64,000 nt of DNA from Berberis thunbergii (Eukaryota > Streptophyta > Magnoliopsida > Ranunculales > Berberidaceae). Positions within the stretch are counted from its first letter, which is position 1, and each line of letters begins with the position of its first letter. The position numbers and the translations under genes are program-made. Shown here piece by piece: positions 47,475 through 60,800 of this stretch. The notes beneath the pieces were generated by a model. It was not told the DNA's origin and did no database searches. It was given only the letters and a program-made list of their open reading frames with translations. Location: the NCBI GenBank assembly GCA_003290165.1, contig QNQO01000594.1, forward strand, positions 1 through 64,000, in the 5' to 3' direction.

Positions 47475-48473
47475 CAAAGGCGGAGCCAGAAAATTTTATG
47501 AAGGGGGGCGGAGTGACATCATCATCATCAAAGCCCTTTTCAGATATTTTCGGGGTTGGCTATATGGATTTTGGTGCTCCAAGCAATGTGGTATTCCCAC
47601 ATATCCTCGCCTAGTTAATTAATGAAATATAGTAATTAATTACTTTAAAAAAATTAATTCGAACAATACATAAATAAATATACAAAACACTAATTGGTAA
47701 CAAAACTCCATCTAATCTATGGGGAAGAAAATGGATCCGACAAGCTACTCTGTAGGAAGCACAAACAATAAATATATGAGGGACAAATCAAATTGGTATG
47801 TAAAGTTAATAGACAAGAATTAATTTTAAATGTAAAATTAGATGTGGACACAAAAATTTGGTTCTTTTACAATTTGTCACCTTATCATAAATAACTAATT
47901 AGAGGTTATCCCATCATTAATCACTATTACAGACTTCTCCGAGACTAACGGTCAATGTGCATTGACCGTCAAAAGGCTCACGTTGATTATCAAAATGTTT
48001 TTAAACAATAACCCACAGATGAACCTCGAGATACAAACATGTATCTTGAGAAAAAGAAATTAATGGATCCAAATTTCATGCATCTCCAAAAAAAAACCTA
48101 TGAATAAAATACAAAAAATAGACCTCTATACGAATTCATCTTGAGAAAATACATTAAAAAACATTTTCCTTCCTCAAAGCAGGAAAAAGAGGTTGCAGTT
48201 GTTGGTGGCTGATAGTGATGGTAAGAAAAAAAAAAAACTAAATCAAGCAAAAATGGAAGGAGAGGAAGAGAGTAGGAGGCGGGGCGATTGTCGGTGTCGC
48301 AGTAAACAGAGAGCGGAAGCAGAAGCGAGGAAAGGGGTGGAGCAGGAAGGGGAGAACAAAAAAAAATGCATGGCGAGACCGAATCGTCGACATCACAACG
48401 AAGCATATTAGAAATAAAAATAAAATTTTAAAAAGCCAGTGGGGCCAAGTGCCCCCACGTGGCTCCGTCCCTG
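47475..48473. mobile_element. Non-autonomous hAT-like element (CAAAGGCGGAGCC ends)
   Basis: This is 999 bp with a perfect 8-bp duplication GGTGGGTT (47467-47474 and 48474-48481). The left end is CAAAGGCGGAGCCAG and the right end is GTGGCTCCGTCCCTG, its inverted repeat with two mismatches. The interior has no transposase. The left block gaaggggggcgg and the right block gtgcccccacgtg are shared with the element at 407-1085, so both belong to one family. Confidence 0.87.
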
Positions 48474-48481
48474 GGTGGGTT

Positions 48482-49691
48482 AACTTAATTTTTAGTGGTG
48501 TTATTAAGTCTGTATGTACAGTGCAGTGTGGACCACTAATTAGGACAATTCATTTATATTCAGTGAATGCATGAGACATTTAAAATAAAGTGAGAAGGAG
48601 CATGTCCACACTCCAGATGCTCTTCTACGTTTTAACCTAACTGCCCAGAACTTAAAGTTTATAAATAATAATAAATATTAACAAATGAATTTGGGACAAG
48701 ATGGGATTGTGATTTCATTCAACTCTAGATCGGAACGAAATCAAGATTGGTTTGACAATTTAAAAAAAAAACCCAAAAAAATCGAAATCAGACAAAATCG
48801 AGATCAAAGGATGGGACGCCCACCCTAGATATGGCTAGGCAAAGCTACTCGGTGCATCAACCACTTAAGGTGGTTTTGAGATGCTAAAAATTACTCAGTA
48901 CCACCACAAAAAGTCTTGAGTTCCACTAAAATTTTCTTCTCTTCAAAATTGTAGTTTTGATGTGGAGGGACTCAAAATTGCTAGTCAACCTTTTGTGTTT
49001 TTTTTTTTTTTTTTTTAAAAGAGATTTCGAGAGAACATAGTTTTTTCTCTCATTATTTATCGTGAAAATTGGTTCATTTTTACCCAAGTTGTAACATCTT
49101 CATGGTTTCTTTGTTAATTTTATAGTCTTTAAAGAGGTTATGAACGCATTCTTTACTACTCTACATTTTTTTTCTTCGCAAAAGCTAGCTCCATATCTTT
49201 ATCTCTTCGACCAACATTTATCTATTAATTTTTAATGAACCTGGAGGCTTGAAAGTAAGTGAAGTTTGAAGAATTTGAAGATTGAGAAATATTTTATTTA
49301 TCTTATGGGTAAGTAGTTTATGATTGCAAAATCATGTCTAACCAAATCAGCCCATATCCAACTTTTTATGCAAAAATTTGAAGTTGCATAAAAGAAAAAG
49401 ACGTAATACATAAATTAAGTTGGCAACCAACATTCAAATTTGGCAATAACCATCTATTCAAGGAAAAAGGAAATAACACCACAACCAAAACGTGTTTCCA
49501 GTTCTCTTGCATAAACTTGTCTGTCATTACAACCAATCGTCCAATAAGAAGACCACATGCTTTACGAATAAAGCGATTTGGTGGATGTCAATTTTCAGAT
49601 GCTGAACCATGATTTATAAGTAATAGTGTGGTCGTCATTTTTAGTTACCTTATCCTTCTCTTCATCTCCATCTCCATCTCCAACTCCATCA
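48482..49691. other. Spacer and upstream region of the P450 gene
   Basis: 48680-48823 ends in gggacgcccaccctag, like the right end of the TAGGGGTGGGCA hAT family, but no matching left end was found. The remainder is AT-rich. Confidence 0.35.
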
Positions 49692-51462
49692 ATGGATTGC
49701 ACATCAGAATTCTTGTGCTGTCTAATCTTGGGTGTTTCTACTCTTGCATATTTACTATTTTCGAGATTCATCCGAGCTGAAAAGAACCCTCCACTGCCTC
49801 CAGGATGCTTAGGATGGCCAATTATCGGAGAAACATTAGAGCTCCAGCGTTTGGCTCGGTTAGGAAAACCCGAAGATTTCATGATGGAAAGAATAAGGAA
49901 ATACAAGAAGAAAGCTTTCAAAACATCGTTTGTAGGGGAAAAAGCTATTGTTTTATGTGGAGCTGATGGTAACAAGTTCTTGTTCACAGCGGAGAAGCGT
50001 TTGGTCTTGACATGGTGGCCTACTACTCTAAAGAAGTTGTTTGGTGATTCCTTCTTTACAGCTCCTTATGATGAAGCAACAAGAACCCGTAAAATGGTTA
50101 CATCCTTTTTGCATCAAGAAGTAATGCACCAACTTGTTGAAAGGTTTGACAAAACTTGTAAGAAATGTCTCAAAGATGATTGGATTGGAAGGACAAATGT
50201 TAAGGCATTTTCATTGATAAAGAAGTACGCGTTTATGATTGCCTGCGAGATGTTTACGAGCATTCATGATGTGGAATGGCAAGAAATGATCATGAAAGAG
50301 TTCAATATTCTGCTCAAAGGAGTGTTTCAACTCCCTATTTACTTCCCAGGGACTAGGCACTGTAAGGCAGTGACCTCAGCCAACATAATCCGTCGAGAAC
50401 TTTTAAAGGTCATTGAAAGGAAGAGGATGGAGAAAGGTTCAAATGGTGTGGTAGAACATGACTTGATTTCACATTTGATGAATGCTAGAGATGAGAATGC
50501 AATGCGGTTGAGTGATAAGGAGATCGCCGACAATGTTATGCTTCTCATGGATTCTGGGCATGATACAAGTGCTGCAACCATAATGATGTTGATGAAGTAT
50601 CTCGCCGAAATGCCTGATTGTTACCAAAAAGTCCTTGAAGGTTTGTTAAGCTCTTCTTCCTTCGTAGTCTTTACATGGGTAAGCTTACGCAATAGTAGTC
50701 CATAACGCCTGAAAATTAGCTAAAGCGTTATTTGTGTGTGCAGAGCAAAGACAAATAGCTAAGGAGAAGAAGCCAGGAGAGCTATTGAACAAAGATGATC
50801 TGCAGAAGATGAAGTATTCATGGAATGTTGTAAGTGAAGTACTGAGGCTCTCACCTCCCATTCAAGGAATGTTCAGGAAAGCCATTGTAGACTTTACCTA
50901 CGCTGGATTCTCTATTCCAAAGGGTTGGATGGTAAGTCGATATCATTTATTTTTCAATAATTTTTAAATAATATGTTTTTCTTGTTTCTATTTTTGCGTT
51001 ATTCAGTTGCGGAAGCTAACACATTACGCTTCTGCAACTCAGTAGGAATCTTGTCCAAATTTGTTATGTTGGAGGTCATCGAAATATAGATACCGTTAAT
51101 GGTTAGAGAACATTTGACATTGCAGTTAACCTAACCATCTAAATTTATTTTTGACAATTTTCAAGCTATGGTGGAATACGGTTTCGACACACAAAGATCC
51201 CAAGTATTTCCCACACCCAGAAAAGTTTGATCCATCAAGGTTCGACCAAGACACGCTCACTCCATACAGTTACGTACCATTTGGAGGAGGACCCAGAATG
51301 TGCCCAGGAAAGGAGTTTGCAAGAGTTGAAATACTTGTTTTTCTACACAACCTTGTGAATGAGTTCCGGTGGGAGCTTGAGTTTCCAAATGAGATAATCA
51401 GTGTAGATCCAATGCCTGCATCAACGCTAGGCCTTCCTGTCTACCTCTTCCCACACAAGTGA
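49692..51462 (+). CDS. Cytochrome P450, CYP716-like (clan 85)
   Basis: This is a haem monooxygenase of the endoplasmic reticulum. CYP716 enzymes commonly oxidise triterpene skeletons such as amyrins, but the substrate here is unknown. Exons are 49692-50640, 50744-50931 and 51166-51462, giving 477 residues, the normal length. An N-terminal membrane anchor (about 6-26) precedes the hinge [18 protein letters not shown]. The I-helix oxygen-binding motif is SGHDTS (about 288-293), the K-helix motif is EVLR (348-351), then FDPSRF, and the haem loop is [10 protein letters not shown] with the ligand Cys at 425, followed by [18 protein letters not shown]. The upstream in-frame GTG at 49626 is not used as a start, since the ATG at 49692 fits the anchor. 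The frame is intact. The I-helix has Ser where Ala or Gly is usual. Confidence 0.93.
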
Positions 51463-51656
51463 TGCAACTCTACCCTATTTTAGATGTAAAAAGTAATGGT
51501 AAGGCAATTTTACGAGATTTGAATAAAGAATTTAACTTCACAAAGATGATGTTATCTGAGATGGTGTCCACCTGCTTCAACTCCGGTAAGTAGTAATATA
51601 AATATCCACTACAGTCTACACCTAATAGGTGGTTGTTACGATTTCTCAAGTTACTG

Positions 51657-51733
51657 GACCATAAGATGTAATGTGGATTTTTTTTTTTTTTTTTTTTTTT
51701 TTTGATAATTGACCATAAGATGTAATGTGGATT
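51657..51733 (-). mobile_element. Retroposon stub: poly(A) tail between 23-bp target duplications
   Basis: A 23-bp direct repeat (51657-51679 and 51711-51733, starting gaccataagatg) flanks 31 bp that are T-rich and end gataatt. On the minus strand the insert is AATTATC followed by poly(A). This is what a LINE or SINE insertion looks like when truncated to almost nothing but its tail. Confidence 0.75.
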
Positions 51734-52378
51734 ACTTCAATCAATTTCAATTGTTGGGTTTTGATGATTATAATCAAAATCTTCTGTACAAATACAGTTG
51801 CAGATTTCATGGAATTACAAGTTTCCACCAAACAATGGAATTGTGTATTTCCATAAATAAAGCTTCCAAGGATTCCTTGGGTAGGGTAATGACCATTATT
51901 CCATAAAATTGCAATCCCACAATTAGACAGAGCCCAAAAAATTTCTCTCGAGCTTTCTCTGTTTTGAGGGAAAATAATTCAAAGAGCATTCTAGCCAGAA
52001 AAGCCTGCATGGGATAGCATACACTGTTGGATCTCAGACGTGGCTTAAATTTGATTTAGCTCCTTGATTAACAATTAAGTAGAAGATACAACTCAAAAGT
52101 ATTTCACCTTTTCAAATGAGCAAATTTAATCTGCAAATACAACAAAATTTGCAAAACTAATGTTGAATTCAAAGACATCTATGGAAAAACATTTATAGGT
52201 TTAACCGAAAAAGCATCCCTAATCCAGATGTACAGCTCAAAACCCAGTCACAAATTTTACATGTTATGGATTTCTTCACATCTTATGGAGAAGAGAAATA
52301 ATCCACATATCAATTATAGCGTTAAGTCATAGCCAACTACACTATGGAATATTACAAAAATTGGAATTCACCTGGAAA
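51734..52378. other. Convergent 3' region between the P450 and AATF genes
   Basis: The two genes point at each other. The 3' UTR of the minus-strand AATF gene should begin just left of 52379. No gene or repeat was recognised. Confidence 0.4.
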
Positions 52379-54842
52379 TTAGGCAACCGAATCACTCTTC
52401 CGATGCCTCAAGCCAAATAAATTCTCAAATAACTTTGGGGCCATAGGAGGAATGTCCATAGGCTCTGGGGCCATGAAATTGGCAATTTTTTCATGAACGT
52501 GATACCTGCAAAAGATGCATGTTGTGAGACCGCATACATATAAAATAAACAAAAATTAAATAAATAAAAAATTCAGGAAGTGTGAAGCAACTAAATATCC
52601 AAAATTGCTATGCCAACTTCCTTAGGAAAAAAAAAAGACGAGGATCTAATACCTGATCTTACGGCTTTTTGAAGCACGTCGGTCAACTATCTTTCGCTTC
52701 TTGTTTTGCTGTCTCTTCATGGCATAAAAAGTTGATTCTGTGAAGAGAACATGTAATGTCAAATAAACCTCCACCAATTCATGAAATTCAACAATTAGTA
52801 CGCACAGGGCATGGCCATTGAAAGCAGTAAAGGAAAAACATTGGTAGTTCAAAGAATGTGATGGCACTGAACAATTAACTGAAACATTTAATTTAAAACA
52901 GAAAAGAAATGGGAAAAATGGCCCAAGAAAAAGTTGGAAACATCACGAAGCTTATGCATAATTAACTTTAATTCGCTCACCTAATGTTGCAGGCAGTGGT
53001 AAGTGACCAATGCTTTAGACGTGAATTATCTATATTTGGGGGTGGGGCAATTATCAGAAGTTCAATTGGTTAACATGTTGCTATCACCCCTCCTAATTCA
53101 TTACCGGAAGGCTAACATTATGACAAGTTAAAATCCGCACAAAGAGTTGTAGCAAGTAGCAAGAAGAACCTTCTTCTTCGCCACATGGAACCTCTCTCAG
53201 ACCGATTTACAACATGACAACGAGAAAACCTGAAAGGTTTGGTGCAAGCTTGCAGCAATGAAGCGCCTCGGGTACCACTGTAGAAATGGGAAACATCTGA
53301 GCAGAGATGATATGGATGGTACTGGTTATGGTAAGGTAGCATGTGATTTGGTAACCACAGAGGGGTCGAGAGAAATCAATTGGATTGTATACAAAAAAAA
53401 AAAACCCAGTCCCGGAAGTGTTTTGAAGCCTGAAGCATGCTTGTTTGATTGAACTGCAAGTTTATTTTCTGCCAACAAAATCTAAATTGGTGTCAATGTG
53501 TGGAATGAGAGTGCGTTACAAAAACAATGTGCTTTTGAGTTCGAGAGGTACCATCTGAAAGTAGAAGGATAGGCATTGCACAAAATTACCAATTCTTTTT
53601 TGGGACATCGGACTAAAAGAACTAATTGGGGCTTTTACTAGTAGTTTAGGACCAATTAAGTTTCAATTTAGCTAAAGGAGCCCTACCCAAATTAAATAAT
53701 TATTTTGTTTGACCTTCGTTTAAGCTGAAAATTTCAGAAAAATTACGATTTAATGCTAGAAACATCACGTTAAAATTTCAGCCCGTTTCAACACCATTTC
53801 TCGAGATACATATTTAGATCCCGCCGTTAAATATCTTGATAAACAGTCTATGTGAGTGCTTAAGGACCATTATGTGAGTGCTTAAGGACCACCTGACTAC
53901 CCTCAAGTGGGTTGTCTTGGACAATGGCACCGGCCTATGTCGCACCCAAGTGGGCCCTCAGTGTCTCACTTCGCTTGCTTCATGATATTAATAGAGAAAT
54001 CTCTTTATTCACTTAGCGCAGATTTTAAGACACATGTCGAAACGAGTTGACTATGTTGGTTTTTAGTTTTCCTCAAAATTTTAGCTCAAACAACTTAATA
54101 AACAATAATATTCATTTACTAGGGTCCTTTTTAGTAAATGTAACTTAGAGGGATCATAAATGGCCAGTCAAACTAGATTCTTCTTTCTGTTTCTGGGATT
54201 TATTAATTTGGTGAAAATTGTTTACCTCACATAATAAAAACTTGATTTTCCAACTAAACTTAAAATCACTTCCTCTCTGTCATTCTGAACAAAGGAAGAA
54301 GTAAAGCTCTCCATTGAACATTCACATGAACTAATAAGAATAATACCTCTGTCCCCTGCACCTTCACACAGACACACAAAACAAAATATTGCGATGGGTT
54401 TTATTTAATCAAAAGAGATAAATGAGCCAATGAGAGATGCTCATGCAAGGAAAAGGAATAATGTTAAACAACCACAAAAATGAAATTATGGCACCCAAAC
54501 TTAAAATGATTTCATGGGTATATCTCACCCCCACCCCCCCATAAAAAAAATGACCTACACCATGCCATCCCCAAATACTTCGAATCAAGCTCTTGGAAGA
54601 GCTAATTCTGAAGAATGTGTTCGTAGCTTTGATGCTATCTTACTACCCATCGACTTTGCAGTTTGATTTTATTATGCACAACCTATTGATTTTACAGAAA
54701 TACTATCCTCATCACTAGTTAACGTAGTTCAACAATTTACTGGATAAGGCTCTATGTGAAATTTTAACGATATCAGTGGATGTAACAAGTATAGAGCCAG
54801 ACAATTGCAACAATATCCATGTGGAATGAACCTTTGAAAACA

Positions 54843-54889
<47 letters not shown>

Positions 54890-57800
54890 CAGCAAACGAA
54901 AGAGCTAATGGTTTATACCTGACGATGTTGGGTCGAAAGACTCTAAGAATTCCTTGAGGAGTTGTTGATAAAATTCAGAGTCTTCGAGAAGTTCAGGGTC
55001 TCCATCCACATTTGCATCCTAAAATAGCCAACAACTTAAATAAGCAACCTGATTTGCGGGACAAAACAAAAGCACGAGGGAGGTGCTCCACTTTGGTCAA
55101 AAGTAGGGCTGACAACAGATACTTGTCAAATCGGATACCAACATATCCCATTTTTTTTTTCTAAATATCCGAGGCCGGTCAAAATATTCTACGGATAGTT
55201 CTATCGCAATCTGAATCCATCAAACTTATCCAATTTCTCATAATATCCTACCTGTTATATATCTCGATTTCAATGTCCATAATATTTACTCATATATGAC
55301 ATGGAATCATTCTTAACATTCTTATTAATGAAACATCACCAACTCAAAGGAGATTAGAGTAAAATATATATATATATCAGTCTTAACATTATTTTCTTTA
55401 CTGTCAACATTTGTTTCTTCTCTCTCTATGTTGCCAAAGTCCAGAAAATCAACCAGGAAGCTTTATTAGCAAGAATAAAAATCTTTATTTGTGCATATAG
55501 AAAATGAAAAAAAAATAACAAGTTTCTATATTAGCTAATGAAAGGGATTTTGAATTTTATGATTTGTTTTATAATTTGTCCATGACAGCCAGAAAAAGGA
55601 AGCTTTTAAATAAGAACTTGAACTGTTCGTTACTTTATTTCAAATAGTATATCATATTATTGGATCAAATCCATCAACTAATCAAGATCTGAATTCCTAT
55701 CCAAAAAAATTCGAAGAGATGATTTGGATAATCAAAGTCCAATATCTGAAATTGTGACGTCTCCGAAAATGGCTACTTACATTTACATATCATAAGATTC
55801 ACAACTCCATATTTTAAATTTCATGAGATCATGCATAAACATGAAGATGAAGATATGATGAACAAGCACGACACTGTCATCAAATAAAAACGACAATAGA
55901 GACATAAACACAACGATGCACATATGATCAAATAAGTACAAAGATGTAGATCAAATAACACAACCATGCAAAGATGATCAAATAAGCACGAATATATAAA
56001 AACATGACAATGCAAACAAGATCGAATAAACAAGATGACGAGGATAAAATCGCATAAGCATGATAGTGAGAATAAGATCGAAGAAGCGCAATGACTTACA
56101 TTACAATGCATATAGATGAATGACTGACCACAGGGATGCATTTAGGGAAACAAAATGTGGACCAAACACCATACGCATGGATAAGTCATCATGTGTCCGC
56201 TTGGAAACCTACAAATTGGGTTCAAATCTTAAATTTATTTTATTATTAAGGCAATTATCCTCTCTAATACGATGTAAGGCATTTACTTATAGTGTTTTAT
56301 AGCTTAGGACATTGTATTTTTATAAAATAAGGATTTTGAGCTAGAAGATATCATTTCTAGTATTGGTATACATTCGCTACATGTATGTTTTTTGAGATTA
56401 ATAATATGAGGAAACTCGGCCTCTAATTTCAATATACAAATACAATCAAGCCTGATAATACCTATATTGTTCAAAAGTACAACTGATGGGGATCAATCAG
56501 GAAAAACGTCCTATAGCTTAACTATTGGAATGTGTTTTGTGTTTGGTACTCTGGTGGCTAACCATACACTGCATCTAGCATAACTATATTAGTGCCCTAA
56601 GGGAAGACAATTGACCTGACCAATTTACCATCAATTTCACTTTTACCATCAAAATGATGCGAGGCGGAGCGGTGAAGTGAGGCATCCGCCTCAGCCACCG
56701 CCTCGGACCGCCTCGTGCCGCCTCAGCCCATTTACAGCTTAAAAACCAAAAGTCTATTGCAGCCCACTTGTCTTTTAAGGTTAAGAGGGGGTATTTAGAG
56801 TTTTAGACAAGAGAACGACTCCTTGGGGGCTATTGTTGTTGTTGTGTGTGTTCTTCTCCTTCTAATCAGGTTCCTCTTCTTCAAATTAGGTGTTGCCTCT
56901 TTCATATCAGGATGTTTTCTCTCTTCTTCCTCCTTCCTCTTCTTCTTCCCTCTCCTTCCTGTGTTTTTTTATATGATCTGTTCTGCAGTTTTTTTTAATG
57001 ATCCGTTCTACTCTTTTTTATATCATCGGTTCTACTCCTTTTTTTAATGATCTGTTATGTGTTTTTTATATGATTTGTTCTGCTCTTTTTTTATATGATT
57101 TGTTCTGCTGCGTTTTTTTTTCACAATAAACAATAATAAGTAATATTTCAGTGTATGGATCGTAATATTTTAGTATATGGATCAAAATTTGGCGCAAACT
57201 TTCAAAGTTAAACCAATGAGACCTGTTGGGCGATGCCTCACCAAATTGCAATTTTCCAAATACTATTTCAAATTCAACCATTAATTTTCCAAACACTGTT
57301 TCAAATTTCCAAAGTTAAACCAATGAGAAGTTGATGAACTAGTTTACATTATGCTTTGATGTTTTTCTTGTTTGTTTCTTTTTTAGTGATTTAATGGATA
57401 GACAAGTTAAGTACACTTATGTAGTGCATCTTTTTGCTATGCTATGCAGCTTTATTATGTTTCCATTTCAATTCTAAATAATTGTATGACTTTTTGTACA
57501 TATTGGCATATGCAAGTTATCAAAATGATGATGAATATTACTTATCTAAATGTGTTTCAATTTATTATAATAAAATATCTTTAAAAATGTTAAAGACCGC
57601 CTCAGTGAAGTGAGGCGTCCGCCTCGCCTCTGAGGCGTTTTCAAGCTCATCCGCCTCTCCGCCGCCTCAACGCCTTAACTACACTGACATGTACACAACA
57701 TGCAAGCATGATAGTTCCTCTAAGCATGTCTTATCGTAACATAATTAATCTCAAATGGCATAGCATGCAAATAGTCATGGTTGTATATCTTATTGAAAAG

Positions 57801-60800
57801 CAAAGTTTCCACATATTAATCATATCCAAATAGCATGGTTGTATACCACAATACAAAGAACTTCACTTTACTCTGGGTTAAAATTTTGATTACTCAGAAC
57901 GCCTTATTCAAATGATTAAAACTCCAAGGTTTGAACCCTTTGGTTTTCAAGCAAACACGTGATGAGACATCTACAACTTATCACTTATCCATGCGCACCA
58001 TATGTCCACATCATACTTTTCGTATTTTATCGCATTCTCGTGTTTATCTGTGCATCTTTATGTTTCTTCGATCTTATTTGCATCGTCGTGTTCCTTCGAT
58101 CTTATCCATATCGTCATGCTTATTCGATCTTATCCACATCACATGTTTATTCGATCTGATCCACATCGTTGAACTTATTAGATCCTATTTGCATTGTTGT
58201 GATTCTACTTCATTTTGTTTTCATGTTTATTTGATCATATCCGCTACATAGTGCGGCTTAGATCTTGTCGGATCATAGTGCTTATTCTATCTTATCGACT
58301 TCATCATGCTTCTCTAAACTTATGGTGTTTCGAATGTTTGAGCTCCTCAGACTAGGCAAAAAATATTTATCACAGTGCGAAATGAGAGAAAGTCGGATCA
58401 ACTAATTACCTTTTCTGTTGAGTTCTCAGCTGCATCAAGAGTCTGCAAACAAATTACAGGGCAATTAATGCTAAAATAAACCTTCATAAAATTCAGGGTC
58501 AATATTTTATGCATCTAAAAATATGTTATCGCACTTAAAAGCAAATTACTTTAACTGGATAACCTACATCACCAAAAACACCAACTAAGGGCCTCCTCAT
58601 TTGCATCCTATTGAGCATTCTACTTGGGTCCCTCATATAAGCAGCTACTTGTTCACTAATATTCTGCAGTCACAAGAAATATCAGCTACAATGTCACTCA
58701 GGTGATAAATGTGGCCCAAGTACTGGATCGAACCTGGTTAAAAGCTTGCAACTTCCCTTTGAAACCAGCTGCACCAGTTGTAACCTGTGTCTTTCTCTGC
58801 CATTTATCGATAGAACTATTTCTGAATGGCACTATTCTGCAAAGTACATAAGAACCTACTTTTACGACCTAAAACAACTCAAACCAGGGACATTTTCTCA
58901 ACTAAAAAACACAAAAACAAACAACTATTACAGATTTACGCATCTTAACAATCGTTTTCATGGGCATATGAAGAGATAGATGGAAAAAAGTAGTATGTTA
59001 AAAGTATGAGAAGATTTTGGGTGTTATAAAGGCAATGTATATACTAATAAAGTATGGGATTCAGTAAAATAATTCAAGGATGATGGTGCCTTGGCGAGAA
59101 GGCAATTAGATACTGATGAGGGTTTGCATGCTTTTAAACGACCACACATTACATGAATGATAGTTGTACAATAGTTACGATTCACACCAAATTGGACAAT
59201 ATTTACTCCCCACATATAATTTCTTATTCTCCTGCTATAATCCTCACTAACTTTTTATCTCAACTGTTGTGAATCTTCATGAATCTTTTATCTTCTTGAC
59301 ACGTCATATAGTAGCTGTTCGAAAATCTGTACTATAAGTTCATCATAGATGCTGATAAAATAAAAAGAAAAATAGTTTCATCATAGATGAATTTAGTTAT
59401 TTCAATGTATCTCCCCTAGATCTCCTCTTCCAAACAACCCCAAAATTTTAACTCTGCAGGCAATCCATTCCCACCCTCCTGCACTTTCGACCTAAACCGA
59501 TAAAAACATTCACTTTCAAAGTTTTACAGTTTGTCTAAAATAGGTAGATTGTCTCAATGGCTCTACTTCTTGTCATGAAATCAAATTAAAGGCTATTTGC
59601 CTAATCATGGTTAGTCACTCTTTCCGAGATCCATCATGTGTAACACAATGGCTAACACAACTTTGTACTGGCAATGGTACATAATTTATATGAAGTTCAA
59701 TGGCACCTTTTGCAATCCAAGATTTTTTAGTATGATAGATGGATAAGTGTGCCACTCAGAGATGCTTATATAAAGTTTGTGGAGAGTTACTGACGAGGCA
59801 GGGGAATTTGGGGATATGAACAAATGGGCGACAATGGTATGGCACAGAACCTTCACTCAAAATAAGGCCTCATTGACGAAAAGATTTCGGAAGTGGGTTA
59901 TCAGAGGTGGAGCCTCCACCTCAGGTAACCCTCAAGGGGGACAACGCGTGGCAAGGGAATGGTCAAAGATCTGGTGTCATCTTTAATGAAAAATTAGCGG
60001 AATATTCCATTCCGATGGGACATATTCCACCACTTTCTTCCATAGGCTTGGTTAAGAGCTTAGCGAGTTTCTGAGTGTGTTGAATTTTACACGTGAATCT
60101 AAGCCAAAAAAGTAACTACTAATGGTTATTTGTTGACAACAGTTCATTGTCTGAGGTTGACTATTTTGTTATGTTTAATGAATGATCTATTACAAACAAT
60201 CTTTACCCAAGAAAAAAACCAACTAAAATGTAATGATGTGTAGCCCACAACCTACGCATCATATACTCTAAAGTGTCCCTATCACACTGATGCATCATTT
60301 AATACTTTGACTGCAATTGTAGTAATAGTGATCAACCATGACAAGAAAAAACCGAAACTCTAATGGGTTATAAGTAGCATAAGTGTGTGAGATTTAATAC
60401 CTGCAATGCAACTGCTGAATCCTTGACCATTCTTCATCACTCTCCACATCTGAATTAGTAAACTTTTCTGTACGCTTGATTTCTTTCGAGCTCCCTTGAT
60501 AAGAGAGCAATAGAAAAATCAAGTGAGAGAAGATTCATTTCAAAGATAACCATAGATTAAAAAAAAAAGCCAACTTCAAGGTCCTTTTAAATTGTAACTG
60601 TGTCCTAGTAATCAAGAGAACTTTCCATAGAACACAGCATAACATTATAACAAGAGATGAAGGCATAAGTGGAGAACCTAAAAGTCAATAGCAAGAACCA
60701 GAAGAAACACTATGCCTCAAATCAAAATACTTAAAATACTTGATACCAGAGGAGAATAATCAGAAACATAGTGGTAATCGTTAATCTTCCAGTCTTACAC

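Noticed and set aside
46625..48823. A single hAT element from taaggatggcatc to cgcccaccctag
   Set aside because: The outer flanks do not match as an 8-bp duplication, so the two ends probably belong to different decayed elements.
49626..49691. Upstream in-frame start for the P450 at 49626
   Set aside because: The codon there is GTG, which is not a plausible plant start. The ATG at 49692 begins directly before the membrane anchor.
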